In this document: in pieces, positions 52,080 through 61,492 of the stretch | How positions within the stretch are numbered: position 1 is the first letter of the stretch | How the letters are laid out: each line of letters starts with the position of its first letter | Origin: JAEUJM01 sp964635055 | Lineage (GTDB): Bacteria > Actinomycetota > Acidimicrobiia > Acidimicrobiales > DATDAH01 | Reading direction: 5' to 3' | Length of the DNA: 64,000 nucleotides | Assembly: GCA_964635055.1 (NCBI GenBank) | Contig: CAZWMT010000025.1 | Location: 1-64,000 of the forward strand | Notes under the pieces: model-generated | Seen by the model: the letters and a program-made list of their open reading frames with translations, nothing else | Told to the model about the DNA's origin: nothing | The model's database searches: none | Translations under genes and position numbers: made by a program

Positions 52080-53168
52080 ATGGTGGCGGACGTGAGGCCG
52101 CTGGTGCTGGTGACGGGGGCGTGCGGCAACGTCGGCGCCGCGACGGTGGCCGAGTTGGCGTCCCGGGGCCTGCGGGTCCGGGCGCTCGACCTCCCGACGA
52201 AGAAGAACCGAGCGGTCGCCGCCGCGTGGAGCGCCCGGGTCGAGCGCTGCTGGGGCTCGGTCACCGACCGAGAGCTGCTGAGCCGGGCCCTCGGTGGCGT
52301 CGACCACGTGCTGCACCTCGCCGCGATCATCCCGCCGGCGACCGACGCCGACCAGATGACCGCCTACGCCGTGAACGTGGGGGGCATGCGGGCCCTGATC
52401 GACGCCGCGGCTGCGGCGGCCTCGCCGCCGGGCCTGACCTTCACCTCGACCGCGCAGGTCTACGGACGCAACGCCGCGGCCACCGGTCCGCGCACGGTGG
52501 ACGAGGAGCGCCACCCCGAAGACACCTACTCGCGCCAGAAGGTGGAGTGCGAGGACCTTCTGCGGGCATCGGGGCTGCGCTGGACCATCTTCCGGCTGGG
52601 CATGACGCCACCGGTGGCGCTGGTGCCGATCATCCCCTTCGTGTTCGAGCTGCACCCGGACACCCGGGTGGAGTTCACCCATCCCCGCGACGTGGCCGTG
52701 GCGCTGGCCGGCACGGTGGGTAACCCTCAGGTGGAGGGCAAGACCCTGAACATCGCGGGTGGCGCCGACCGCCGGGCCCTCTACCGGGACTGGCTCAACG
52801 AGAGCCTGGCGGTGATGGGCGTGGCGCCGCTTCCCGTCGAGGCCTTCGGCGACCGTCGCTTCTACACGGACTGGCTCGACACCGACGAGTCCCAGGGCCT
52901 GCTCGACTACCAGCGCCTGTACTACGAGGACTACCTGTCCGACATCCGCAGCCTGCTGGGGCCCCGGCTGGCGGTGATTCGGTCGGCGGCGCCGGTCGTG
53001 CGCCGCTTCATCCTGGCCAACTCGCCCTACTTCGGCGGTGCGCAGCGGCACCGTCCCGTCGTCGCCGCCCGCTCCCAGCTGGCCCGGGCCCGCCGGGCCG
53101 CCCGCTCGGCCCGCCCCTGGCTCGACGACTACCGCAGCTTCGTCCTGCGCCGCCCCCGCCGGCGCTGA
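52080..53168 (+). CDS. NAD-dependent epimerase/dehydratase (extended SDR)
   Basis: 362 residues. Rossmann signature VTGACGNVGAATVAEL near residues 9-24, DHVLHLAAIIPP near 75, and the active-site pair DTYSRQK near 148-154 (YxxxK). Substrate domain follows; the last 60 residues are Arg-rich (RRPRRR end). May act on a nucleotide sugar or a 3-beta-hydroxysteroid-like substrate. Same direction as the aminotransferase, after the hairpin. Confidence 0.9.
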   Translation: MVADVRPLVLVTGACGNVGAATVAELASRGLRVRALDLPTKKNRAVAAAWSARVERCWGSVTDRELLSRALGGVDHVLHLAAIIPPATDADQMTAYAVNVGGMRALIDAAAAAASPPGLTFTSTAQVYGRNAAATGPRTVDEERHPEDTYSRQKVECEDLLRASGLRWTIFRLGMTPPVALVPIIPFVFELHPDTRVEFTHPRDVAVALAGTVGNPQVEGKTLNIAGGADRRALYRDWLNESLAVMGVAPLPVEAFGDRRFYTDWLDTDESQGLLDYQRLYYEDYLSDIRSLLGPRLAVIRSAAPVVRRFILANSPYFGGAQRHRPVVAARSQLARARRAARSARPWLDDYRSFVLRRPRRR

Positions 53169-53205
53169 GGCGGCCCGAGGCGTCCACCGTTCCGGCGCCG
53201 CTCGA

Positions 53206-53239
53206 GCAGCCGAAGGCGGCGGCGTCGAAGGGGGGTGGA
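53206..53239 (-). repeat. Copy of the lipoprotein 3' end (relic)
   Basis: The minus strand reads PPPFDAAAFGC, nearly the same as PPPFDAAALGC that ends the lipoprotein at 54429. The matching DNA is 54432-54465, with only about two differences. Suggests a duplicated and mostly lost neighbour gene. Confidence 0.6.
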
Positions 53240-53254
53240 TCGCGGCGCGGGTCG

Positions 53255-53640
53255 GTCGGTGACCCCGAGGGTTCGGAGGGTTGGCGCGGGCGCGGGGTGC
53301 TGCTGGGGCGTGCTGCGGATGGCGTCGGCGGCGGTCGCGGCACGGGTCAGGTGGCCGGCTCGAGGTGTCGAGGGGTTGGGCAGAAGGCCGCAGAGGAGGC
53401 TGCTGGAGGCGGGTGCTCGGGTGGCGCCTTGGCGGTCGCGGCGCGGCGGGTCGATGACTCGAGGCTTCGGAGGGTGGTCAACGGCGGCAGGGGAGGGGCC
53501 CAGCTGGGGCGTGCTGCGGGTGGCGTCGGCGGCGGGCGGGGCCCGGTCGGTGGCGGCGCGGGTCAGTTGGCCGGCTCGACGTGCCGAGGGGTTGGGCAGA
53601 AGGCCGCAGGGGAGGGGTGCTGGCGGCTCTGGTGCTGTGG
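53255..53640. repeat. Degenerate direct repeat, two copies of about 200 bp
   Basis: Shared blocks in the same order: TTCGGAGGGT (about 53270 and 53466), CTGGGGCGTGCTGCGG (53303 and 53514), GGTGGCGTCGGCGGCGG-type, GGCCGGCTCGA, and AGGGGTTGGGCAGAAGGCCG (53371 and 53587). The spacing shifts from about 196 to 216 through small indels. No coding logic seen. Confidence 0.65.
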
Positions 53641-53774
53641 GTCACGTCGGCGCCGCCGCGTCCTGAGGCCTTGAGGTGCCACAGCCACTAGGGGTGACAT
53701 TTCTGCTCACCGGCAGTGGAGTCATCCCGCTGATATCACGCTTTGTGACCGTCCACGGCGGCCCGTTCATTCCC

Positions 53775-53811
53775 GAGGCAATAGCGCGCGCCCTCCGCGC
53801 GTTATTGCCTC
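53775..53811. repeat. Near-perfect 15-bp inverted repeat (hairpin)
   Basis: GAGGCAATAGCGCGC and GCGCGTTATTGCCTC flank a 7-base loop, one mismatch in 15. It lies in the lower-GC segment ahead of the hypothetical gene. It resembles dispersed palindromic elements; no transposase is near. Confidence 0.6.
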
Positions 53812-53846
53812 GACTATGCACGGGTGCGCTGAAGTGACCACACCCC

Positions 53847-54308
53847 GTGAGATTCGAGCGCTCGGGCCGCGTCACCGCCGGCGTGGGTCGAGCGCCGCGG
53901 TCGAGTAATGCCCCCTCCCTCGCGGCTCTTCGCCCGCCGTCCAACGCCCGAGTCGGCCGGACGACCCTCGCCGCGACCGACCCACCCCCGGTCTTCTATT
54001 CCCTCGATCGCATCCTGGCCGACCTGCCCATGATCCGGGAGTTCGCGGCCGATGACCGCGCCTGGTTCGAGGCCGACGGGCTCGACTGGCCGTACGAACC
54101 GGAAGACGTCGTTCCCGTGCTCTCCACGGGTGAGCTCATGCTCGTCGACTCCGGGTCGAGCGCCCACCGGGGGAGGGTCTGCCTCCACCCCGCCCCCAGT
54201 GACGCGGAACCGGCGTTCGAGATGGTTCCCTCGCTCGCGGACGCGATCGACGCGGCCCGCTACTGCGTCGAGGCCGGCTACTGGGTCCCCAACGTCATCG
54301 ATGGGTGA
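53847..54308 (+). CDS. Hypothetical protein
   Basis: 153 residues; the last 105 have clearly coding codon use (SLDRILADLPMIREFAADDR, VLSTGELMLVDSG, PSLADAIDAARYCVEAGYW). The first 45 residues are Arg/Ala-rich and may be untranslated, so the true start is uncertain. The pattern loosely recalls SMI1/KNR4-type proteins, but I cannot assign it. It sits after the repeat region and converges with the lipoprotein gene. Confidence 0.5.
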   Translation: MRFERSGRVTAGVGRAPRSSNAPSLAALRPPSNARVGRTTLAATDPPPVFYSLDRILADLPMIREFAADDRAWFEADGLDWPYEPEDVVPVLSTGELMLVDSGSSAHRGRVCLHPAPSDAEPAFEMVPSLADAIDAARYCVEAGYWVPNVIDG

Positions 54309-54428
54309 TCCAGAACATGTCGGTTCCGGGTCGGGACAACTGCGTCAGCCGCTGGGACCTCATGTCGCCGCCCTTCCTGAGCGGTCCTGCTCCGTCGCCG
54401 AGCCAGCAGCCGCCGCCGCGGCGCCGCT

Positions 54429-55262
54429 TCAGCAGCCGAGGGCGGCGGCGTCGAAGGGGGGTGGGATGGCGTCGAGGGACTCGAGGCTGCTGAGGTCGGC
54501 CACGATGGCACCGGCGTCCCACAGCTGGATGTTGGCGAACAGCCGGCCGGTACCGACGATGGCGATGGCGGTGGGGTAGACGGCGAGGTCGCGGCAGACC
54601 TGGATCGAGCCGACCTGGCCGGTGGCGCCGTCGCAGCCGCCGGGCCCGGTGGGGGCGATGGTCTCGGCCTCGAACTCGGTGAACGCCACGGGCTCGATCG
54701 CCGTGGTCAGGCACAGCGGGGGCAGGCCGCTCAGATCGAGGCCCCGGAACACCGCCGTGAGGGTGGCGCCGCCCGAATACCACTCGACGGTCAGCTCGTG
54801 GTCGACCGCCCACTCGTTCAGCTCGTCGCGCGCCAGCTCGTTCTCGCCGCCGACCCGGGCCACCGGCACGTTCGCCGCCGGCGGCGGGGCGGTGACCGTC
54901 GTCGTGGAAGGCGGCGCCGCCGTCGTGCTGGGCGCGGTCGTGGCATCTGCTGACGTCGTCGACGAGGACCTGCCCGCACCCTCGTCGCCCGAGTCGCTGG
55001 AGCACCCGGTGGCAAGCACGGCGAGTGCGACGAGTGCGACGAGCGCCGCCGCAACGTCCAGCACGTGCGCCCGGCCCCGCCGCCGCGTCTGGGCGCACGC
55101 CGATCGGGGTGGAGCAGGGGACGGTTCGCCCTCGGAAGGGGGGCGTGCGGGAGCTGCGGGCGCCGAGGTCACCGCTGGCTGACGACTTGTGCCATGCCGC
55201 TGGACGAGACGAACGCGGCGCGCGGGAGCTGCGGGAGCCGCGGTCACCGCAGCGCCTCGCAC
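54429..55262 (-). CDS. Putative lipoprotein
   Basis: 277 residues from the longest start; a shorter start at GTG 55064 would begin just before the membrane leader. Lipobox LAVLATGC followed by SSDSGDEG, then a Ser/Thr-rich linker (STTSADATTAPSTTAAPPST) and a globular domain of about 130 residues with Cys pairs. The 66 residues ahead of the leader are encoded partly by a direct repeat (55149-55175 and 55224-55250) and are probably not translated, though the RRRGR that would precede the leader argues for a start upstream of 55064. Function unknown. Confidence 0.68.
   Translation of the reverse strand: MRGAAVTAAPAAPARRVRLVQRHGTSRQPAVTSAPAAPARPPSEGEPSPAPPRSACAQTRRRGRAHVLDVAAALVALVALAVLATGCSSDSGDEGAGRSSSTTSADATTAPSTTAAPPSTTTVTAPPPAANVPVARVGGENELARDELNEWAVDHELTVEWYSGGATLTAVFRGLDLSGLPPLCLTTAIEPVAFTEFEAETIAPTGPGGCDGATGQVGSIQVCRDLAVYPTAIAIVGTGRLFANIQLWDAGAIVADLSSLESLDAIPPPFDAAALGC
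55149..55250. repeat. Pair of 27-bp direct repeats
   Basis: Copies at 55149-55175 and 55224-55250, starting GGGAGCTGCGGG and ending GGTCACCGC, differ at two positions. A weaker third copy lies near 55303. They lie in the 5' part of the lipoprotein frame. Confidence 0.6.
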
Positions 55263-55320
55263 CCGTAACGGCGGGCCACCGCGTTCTCGGGAGGCTGCGC
55301 CGCAGCTTCGGGCGCCGCGG

Positions 55321-56886
55321 TCATCGGAGGCCCGGGATGCGGCGCAGCAGCCGCAAGGCCCGGGTCATCAGGCCGGCCCACTTCTGCACCTCGAGGCCGG
55401 CGAAGGGGGCGATGGGCACCAGGTGCTGGACGGCGACGGTCTGGGCGTCGGTGTACTTCACGATGCCCTCGGCGCCGTGGCGCCGGCCCAGGCCCGACTC
55501 CTTGAACCCGCCCATCGGGGCGTCGAGCGAGCCCCACGCCGCGGCGTAGGCCTCGTTCACGTTCACCGTGCCCGACTGCAGGCGGGCGGCGATGCGCCGG
55601 CCGGCCCCGGTGTCCTTCGTCCACACGCTGGCGTTCAGGCCGTACTCGCTGTCGTTGGCCCGCTCGACGGCCTCGTCGACGGTCGAGAAGCGGTACGTGG
55701 ACACGACCGGGCCGAAGGTCTCGCTGCGACAGACCGTCATGTCCTCGGTGACCCCCGACAGCAGGGTGGGCTCGTAGAAGTACGGCCCCAGGTCGGGCCG
55801 GGCCGTCCCGCCGGCCAGCACGGTGGCGCCGGCCGCGACGGCGTCGGACACGTGGGCGGTCACCGTGTCGAGCTGGCTCTGCGACACCAGCGAGCCCATC
55901 TCCGGGCCCCAGCCGAGCGACGGGCCCAGCTCCATCGACCGGATCCGCTCGGCGAACCTCCCGACGAACTCGTCGTGGATGGTGTCCTGCACGTAGAGCC
56001 GCTCCATCGAGATGCACAGCTGGCCGCCGTTGGAGAAGCAGGCCCGCACCGCACCCTCGACGGTCTTGTCCAGGTCGGCGTCGTCGAGCACCAGCATGGC
56101 GTTCTTGCCGCCCAGCTCCATGGACGTGCCGATCAGCCGGCCCGCGGCCTCGGCGGCGACGATCTTGCCGGTCGCGGTGCTGCCCGTGAACATGATGTAG
56201 TCGACCCGCTGGATGAGGGGGCTGCCGAGGCCGGCGCCGCTGCCGGTGACCACCTGCAGCACCTCCTCGGGCAGGCCGCACTCGGTGAGCGCGTCGGCGG
56301 CCCACAGCGCGGAGAACGGCGTCTGGCGATCGGGCTTGACCACCGCGGCGTTGCCGGCCAGCAGAGCGGGCAGGGCATCGGCGATGCCCAGCACCAGCGG
56401 GTAGTTCCAGGGGGTGATGAACCCGATCACCCCCTTGGGGTGGTGCAGCTCGGTGGTGCGGGTGAGGGCGGGTAGCGCGCCCCGGCGCCGCTTCGGGGCC
56501 ACGTGACCCCGGCCGTGGTAGGCGTAGTAGCGGGAGGTCAGCGCGGCGTCGAGCACCTCCTCGAACGCGTGGCGGCGGGCCTTGCCCGACTCGAGCTGGA
56601 TGAGGTCGAGGATCTCGTCCTGGCGGTCGAGCACCAGGTCGTGGAACCGTAGAAGCACCTTGGCCCGGTCGCCCCACGGCCGTGCCGCCCAGGCCACCTG
56701 CGCGGACCGGGCCCGCCGGACGGCCTCGTCGATGTCGTCCTCGGTGCCCGCCGGCGTGCGGCCGAGCACCTCGCCGGTGAACGGCGCGGTGACCTCGATC
56801 TCGTCGCGGGCGTCACCGGCCAGGGTGACCCGCTTGGTGAGCCGCTCGACCAGCGCGGCCCGGGCATCGGTGACGAGTGCGGACAT
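55321..56886 (-). CDS. gabD2: Succinate-semialdehyde dehydrogenase family (GabD2-like)
   Basis: 521-residue aldehyde dehydrogenase. NAD(P)-site region ITPWNYPLVLGIADALP, catalytic Glu in TSMELGGKNAML near residue 257, catalytic Cys in NGGQLCISMERLYV near 288, and ETFGPVVSTYRF. GGQLC with MERLYV is the mycobacterial GabD2 pattern. Oxidises succinic semialdehyde to succinate, closing the GABA shunt. ATG 56886. The C-terminus carries an extra Arg/Leu-rich segment (TRALRLLRRIPG). Confidence 0.9.
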   Translation of the reverse strand: MSALVTDARAALVERLTKRVTLAGDARDEIEVTAPFTGEVLGRTPAGTEDDIDEAVRRARSAQVAWAARPWGDRAKVLLRFHDLVLDRQDEILDLIQLESGKARRHAFEEVLDAALTSRYYAYHGRGHVAPKRRRGALPALTRTTELHHPKGVIGFITPWNYPLVLGIADALPALLAGNAAVVKPDRQTPFSALWAADALTECGLPEEVLQVVTGSGAGLGSPLIQRVDYIMFTGSTATGKIVAAEAAGRLIGTSMELGGKNAMLVLDDADLDKTVEGAVRACFSNGGQLCISMERLYVQDTIHDEFVGRFAERIRSMELGPSLGWGPEMGSLVSQSQLDTVTAHVSDAVAAGATVLAGGTARPDLGPYFYEPTLLSGVTEDMTVCRSETFGPVVSTYRFSTVDEAVERANDSEYGLNASVWTKDTGAGRRIAARLQSGTVNVNEAYAAAWGSLDAPMGGFKESGLGRRHGAEGIVKYTDAQTVAVQHLVPIAPFAGLEVQKWAGLMTRALRLLRRIPGLR

Positions 56887-57114
56887 GGTGGACCTCCCAC
56901 GGCACCTCGGCCGGCGCCGGCGGGAATCCTACCGGCGCCGGTCAGGCGCGGCCCCTGCCGGCGACTCGGCCATGCCGGCTGTCGCCGCGGGCGTTGTCCG
57001 GGCCCGTGCCGGCCGCAGACCTGTATGCCGTCCTTGCCACTGGCCTCACCCGTGCGGGTTCGTCCCCGCCGGTCCAGCCCGGCGCCGGTTCAGGTCCCGT
57101 GCCGGTTCAGGACC

Positions 57115-57184
57115 GTGGTCGGCCGGGCCCGTGGCCGGCCGGGCCCGTGGCCGGTCGGGCCCGTGGTCGGTCGGGCCCGTTGTC
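57115..57184. repeat. 16-bp tandem repeat array
   Basis: At least four units of GGCCGGGCCCGTGGCC type (57121-57184), with GGTC/GGCC variants, each containing a GGGCCC palindrome. Weaker direct repeats flank it (GCCGGTTCAGG before, CGCCCGGGGTGGTC after). The array is in the 398-base gap between gabD2 and the cyclase gene, 100 bases ahead of the latter's start. Confidence 0.75.
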
Positions 57185-57284
57185 GGCCCGACGCGGTCGC
57201 CGCCCGGGGTGGTCAACCGCCCGGGGTGGTCGCCGCCCCGGTTCCCGGTGCTCGCATCGCGGGGGTCGTAGGCTGCGCCGTGGG

Positions 57285-60200
57285 ATGGACGGCGCCCGCG
57301 ACCTCGACGAGCCGGCTCCGGCGTCAGGGGGGCCGACCCCGTTCGTGGGCCGTTCGGCGCCGCTGGCGTTGCTCGACCGTTGGTGGTCCGACGGGTGCGA
57401 CGGCCGTCCCCGCACGGTGCTCGTGGCGGGCGAGGCGGGCATCGGGAAGTCGCGCCTCGTCGGCCGGTTGCTCGAGGCCGCGTCGGCGTCGGGCGGGCTG
57501 GTGCTTTCGGGGGTGTGTCACCAGGGGCTCGGCGTGCCGTACCTGCCGCTGGCCGGTGCGCTCGGCGGTCTGGCGCGGGTCCCGGGGACGGGTGCCGGTC
57601 GCGACGCGCTCGCCCGCCTCGTGGACCCGGACGCCCTGGCCGGCGGATCCCACCGTGACCGGACTGGGGGGTCGGACGAGGCCGCCGCCCGCCGCCTGGC
57701 GATGTTCGTCGGTGTGGCCGAGGCGGTGCTCGAGACCGCGGTCGACCGCCCGGTGGTGCTGGCGGTCGACGACGTGCACTGGGCCGACCCGGCCAGCGTC
57801 GACCTGCTCACCCACGTGCTGGCCACCGCCGCCCATCGGGTGCATGCGACGAGGGTGCGCCTGCTGGCCGTCCTCGCCCACCGTCCGGGCGAGTCCCCCG
57901 AGCACGTGGACCGCTTCCTCGATCGGTTGCGGCGGGAGGAGACGACCCGCGAGCTGGTGCTCGAGGGTCTCGACGAGATCGAGACCAACGAGCTGTTGCT
58001 GGCGATGGGCCCGGCCCGCCCGGCCCGCCGGTTGCTCACGTCGGCCCACCAGGCCACCCGGGGGAACCCCCTGGTGCTGCGGTCGCTGTGGCCCCGCCTG
58101 CTGGCGTCCGGCGCGGTTCGGATCGAGGGAGGCGAGCTGGTCGCGGTCGACCCGGCGGCACTCGTGGTGGGGACCGGAGACGCCGCCGACGCCCTGCGGG
58201 CGCGCCTGGACGGCCTCGACCGGGAGAGCCAGGACGTGCTCGTCGATGCGGTCCTGCTCGGTGAGGCCGGCTCGCCGTCCGACCTCGCCACCGTGCGCGG
58301 GGTCCCGTTCGACGCGCTGGCGCCGGCCCTCGACCGACTGGCCGCCGCCGGCCTGCTGTACACGACCGGCGGGGTGCTACGCCCCGATCACCCCGAGCTG
58401 CGGGCTGTCGCGGCCGCGTCACTGCCGGCCGAAAAGCGGGCCGACCGTCATGCCCGCATCGTCGAACGGCTGGGCCCGGCGTCGGGTCGCGAGCCCGCGA
58501 TGGACCCCCTCGACCTGGGCGGGCACGTGGTGGCCGCCGGCGAGCACCTCGATCCCGACCGGGGCCTCGCGGTGGTGGCCCCCGCGGCGGAGCGGGCCTT
58601 CGGCCTCGGCGCCTGGGACACCTCGGCCCGCTACCACGACGCGGCGGTGGACTGCATCGACCGGGGCGCGGTGCTCGACGACCCCGACGGCCTGGCCGGG
58701 TTGCTGCACCGGGGCCTCGTCGCCCACTTCCGCAACCACGACGCCGCGTCGATCGACCGTGTCGGTGAGCGACTGGTCGAGGTGGCCCGGGCCCGTGACG
58801 ACATCGAGCGTTGGGCCGAGGCGGTGATGATCGTGGCGCGCGCCCGGCTCACCCTCGGCACGGCCACGCTGGGGCACGGCACGGACGAGCGACCGCTGCT
58901 CGACCTGCTCGAGCGCCTCGGTGACGGTCGGCCCGTGCTGCGGGGGAAGGTGCTGGGGGAGCTGGCCGAGCTGCACTTCAACGCGTGGGACTTCGAGGCC
59001 GGCATCCGGTGGGCGACCGCGGCGCGGGCGGCCCTGGAGCAGACGAGCGACCCCGACCTGGGCGCGCGGGTCGAGTTCGCGGAGGGGCTGCAGCACCTCG
59101 GCCGCCTCGAGCTCGCCGACGCCGAGCGGTGCTTCGGGCGCAGCCGCGACCACGCCGACCAGCTGGACGACCCGTGGCTGCGCGCCTGGGGTCGCGGGCG
59201 CCTGCCGGCGGTCCTGTGGGCCGCCGGTCGCGTCGACGACGCCTTGGCGGCGGTGGACGACGCCATGCGCGTGAGCGAGGCCAACCACGACTGGGCCGAG
59301 CTCTCGTTGGCCGATGCCTTCGGCGCCGGCCTCGCCGCCCTCCAAGGACGGTTCGCGGCGGTCGAGCACCTCGCCGCGCTGGGGGTGGCCAACTACCACC
59401 GCTCCGACTACTCGTTCACTCCCTTGGTGCTCTACCCCGTCCTGGCGGTGGCGCGGGCGCTCCGGGGCAACCTGGGCGGGGCCCGTGCCGCGGTGGCCGA
59501 CTGGCAGGCGGCGGGGGATCACGGGCAGGCCGGGCGGTTGCTGGTGCTGTGCCAGGCGCTCGGAGGCGAGCCGATACCGGGCGACCAGGCCGCCGGATGG
59601 GAGGCCCTGCCGCCGTCGGAGCCCAACTTGTTGACCGTGCCCGAGCTCGCGGCGCAGGTGGAGATCGGGGTGGCCACCGGACGTGACGATCTGGTGGCCG
59701 CCGCCGGCCCTGCGTTGCTCCAGCTGCACGACCGGGGGGTGCGAGCGGTGGTGGGCGGCTGCTCGTCGATCGCCCGCCTCCTGGGCGTGGTGGCGGCCAT
59801 CGAGGAACGACCCGACGACGCCGACACCTGGTTCGCGGCGGCCGAGGCCGACGCCACCCGTTGGGGTGCCGAGGCCGAGCTCGCCCGGGTGTGGCTCGAC
59901 CGTGCCCGCCCGCCGCTCGCCGGTGACCGAGCGCGTCGCTCCGAGCGCCAGGACGGCCTCGAACGGGCCGCGTCGGCCTTCGACCGGCTCGGCATGCTGG
60001 CGTTCCTCGAACAGGCCGAGCGCCGGCTGCGCGCCGGCCTCGGGGCCACGGGCACGCCACGACGTGTCGGCCGGCGCCGGCGCGTCCTCCTCGTCACCGA
60101 CATCGTCGACTCGACCCGGATGAACGTCGCGGCCGGCGACGACCGGTGGCGCTCGTTGTTGAGCGAGCACGACCGGGTCGTCCGGGGGCTGCTCCGGGAC

Positions 60201-60686
60201 CACGACGGGGTGGAGTTCAAGCACACCGGCGACGGGCTCTGCGCGTGGTTCGACGAGCCGGAGCGGGCACTCGAGTGCGCGCTCTCGGTGCAGGGTGCCC
60301 TGGACGAGGGCAACGTCGTGCATCCGGAGCTTGCGCTTCGGGTGCGCTGCGGCGTCGCCGCCGGCCAACCGATCCCCGCGGGCGACGATCTGTTCGGCCT
60401 GGCGGTCGTGCGGGCCGTCCGCGTGTGCGCGCACGCGGGGCCGGGCGACGTGCTGGTGGCGCCCGAGGTGCCTCCGATCGTGGGTGGCGGGCGGGTGGCC
60501 TTCGACGAGGGCGAGTTGCTCGAGCTCAAGGGGCTTCCCGGCCGTCACCGGGTCCACCACGCCACATGGAGCCGGGGCGACGACGTCGGCGGGCGCGGCT
60601 CGGTACGATCCGCGCTCGACGGGTCCGTCGGATCCGTGGGCCCGAGCGGCCCCGCAGAGTGGGAACGGGGGATCGAGACGCGATGA
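57285..60686 (+). CDS. AAA ATPase / TPR protein with C-terminal class III nucleotide cyclase
   Basis: 1133 residues. N-terminal AAA-type ATPase with Walker A GEAGIGKSRLVGRLL near 50 and Walker B VVLAVDDVHWADP near 158, a long TPR-like helical centre (about 450-920), and a class III cyclase domain (about 930-1110): VLLVTDIVDSTRM with the first metal Asp, EFKHTGDGLCAWF with the base-selecting Lys and second metal Asp, and FGLAVVRAVRVCAHAG where the usual Asn position is replaced. Most related large regulators carry the cyclase at the N-terminus. ATG 57285 has only a weak site. It overlaps the next gene (ATGA). Confidence 0.9.
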   Translation: MDGARDLDEPAPASGGPTPFVGRSAPLALLDRWWSDGCDGRPRTVLVAGEAGIGKSRLVGRLLEAASASGGLVLSGVCHQGLGVPYLPLAGALGGLARVPGTGAGRDALARLVDPDALAGGSHRDRTGGSDEAAARRLAMFVGVAEAVLETAVDRPVVLAVDDVHWADPASVDLLTHVLATAAHRVHATRVRLLAVLAHRPGESPEHVDRFLDRLRREETTRELVLEGLDEIETNELLLAMGPARPARRLLTSAHQATRGNPLVLRSLWPRLLASGAVRIEGGELVAVDPAALVVGTGDAADALRARLDGLDRESQDVLVDAVLLGEAGSPSDLATVRGVPFDALAPALDRLAAAGLLYTTGGVLRPDHPELRAVAAASLPAEKRADRHARIVERLGPASGREPAMDPLDLGGHVVAAGEHLDPDRGLAVVAPAAERAFGLGAWDTSARYHDAAVDCIDRGAVLDDPDGLAGLLHRGLVAHFRNHDAASIDRVGERLVEVARARDDIERWAEAVMIVARARLTLGTATLGHGTDERPLLDLLERLGDGRPVLRGKVLGELAELHFNAWDFEAGIRWATAARAALEQTSDPDLGARVEFAEGLQHLGRLELADAERCFGRSRDHADQLDDPWLRAWGRGRLPAVLWAAGRVDDALAAVDDAMRVSEANHDWAELSLADAFGAGLAALQGRFAAVEHLAALGVANYHRSDYSFTPLVLYPVLAVARALRGNLGGARAAVADWQAAGDHGQAGRLLVLCQALGGEPIPGDQAAGWEALPPSEPNLLTVPELAAQVEIGVATGRDDLVAAAGPALLQLHDRGVRAVVGGCSSIARLLGVVAAIEERPDDADTWFAAAEADATRWGAEAELARVWLDRARPPLAGDRARRSERQDGLERAASAFDRLGMLAFLEQAERRLRAGLGATGTPRRVGRRRRVLLVTDIVDSTRMNVAAGDDRWRSLLSEHDRVVRGLLRDHDGVEFKHTGDGLCAWFDEPERALECALSVQGALDEGNVVHPELALRVRCGVAAGQPIPAGDDLFGLAVVRAVRVCAHAGPGDVLVAPEVPPIVGGGRVAFDEGELLELKGLPGRHRVHHATWSRGDDVGGRGSVRSALDGSVGSVGPSGPAEWERGIETR

Positions 60687-61483
60687 GCGGGATGCCGTAC
60701 CACCTCGAGAAGGGCCCGATCCTGTCGGTGCTCGAGGCCTTCGCCAACCAGGACTACAAGCGGCTGGCCGCGGCCGTGGGCGCGCTCCGGGCCGGCGTGG
60801 CGCTGGTGGACGCGGGTGTCGTCGATTCGACGACGCTGCAGGGCGGCCCGCACCCCACCGTGGTCGCCCTCGTGGACCACATCAACCGTCATTGGCTGGG
60901 CATGACCCGACAGGGGGGGTCGTGGGTGCCACAGCCGCCGTTCGATCCACAGCACCCCACCACCACGGGCCACTGGCAGCACTACCACGGGCCCGTCGAA
61001 GCGATCCTCCGCGAGACGTTCCTCCGAGCCGCCGAGGTGTCGATCGGCATCGACCACGGCGCCCCCGTGCCACGGCACCCGCGGCGCCAGTGGCCCGTCG
61101 AGTTCTTCTGGAAGTGCCCCCAGCCGTGGTTCGAGGGCTGGGTCACCTGGCGGCGGTCGTCGGGAGCGTGCGGGCAGGTCACCGTCGTGCTCGCCACGCC
61201 GGCCGACACCGGGGTGGTGCTCGACAGCCCGGTCAACGGCCGCGACTGCACGGTGAACCCCGTGTCGACCGACGACGGGAAGGGGGCCACGGCGTCCCAG
61301 GGCATGTGGGTGGTCACGGCCACCAAGCACCTGCAGGCGTCGATCCCGTCCACCGCTCCCGGAGCGCTCGGCCAGTGGGCGCTGCCCGCCGCCATCTGGC
61401 ACGGGACCGGCCCCGTGGTGACGGTGGCACCCGCCGAGAAGGACGGTGGGGTCGCACCGCACGGTCGGCCCTACAGGAAGTGA
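60683..61483 (+). CDS. Hypothetical protein coupled to the cyclase gene
   Basis: 266 residues, ATG overlapping the cyclase stop, with GGGGGA upstream. Trp-rich middle (NRHWLGMTRQGGSW, EFFWKCPQPWFEGWVTWRR) and a beta-rich C-terminus (VTVVLATPADTGVVLDSP). No signal peptide, membrane segment or recognised family. Tight coupling suggests it works with, or is the target of, the cyclase protein. Confidence 0.78.
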   Translation: MSGMPYHLEKGPILSVLEAFANQDYKRLAAAVGALRAGVALVDAGVVDSTTLQGGPHPTVVALVDHINRHWLGMTRQGGSWVPQPPFDPQHPTTTGHWQHYHGPVEAILRETFLRAAEVSIGIDHGAPVPRHPRRQWPVEFFWKCPQPWFEGWVTWRRSSGACGQVTVVLATPADTGVVLDSPVNGRDCTVNPVSTDDGKGATASQGMWVVTATKHLQASIPSTAPGALGQWALPAAIWHGTGPVVTVAPAEKDGGVAPHGRPYRK

Positions 61484-61492
61484 GGCACTGAC

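Larger units (their letters stand above)
53169..53846. other. Repeat-rich gene-poor region
   Basis: 678 bases with no convincing gene. It holds a copy of the 3' end of the lipoprotein gene (53206-53239), a degenerate two-copy repeat of about 200 bases (53255-53640), then an AT-richer segment (53690-53830) with a hairpin at 53775-53811. Frames open on both strands are compositional. Confidence 0.6.

Noticed and set aside
53642..53944. 100-residue minus-strand frame over the hairpin region
   Set aside because: It spans an inverted repeat and overlaps the start of a better plus-strand candidate; no ribosome site.
57115..57184. Possible CRISPR array or replication origin iterons
   Set aside because: No spacers, no AT-rich unwinding element and no dnaA/rep gene nearby.
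58419..60560. 713-residue minus-strand frame
   Set aside because: Antisense to the AAA/cyclase gene, which has Walker and cyclase motifs.
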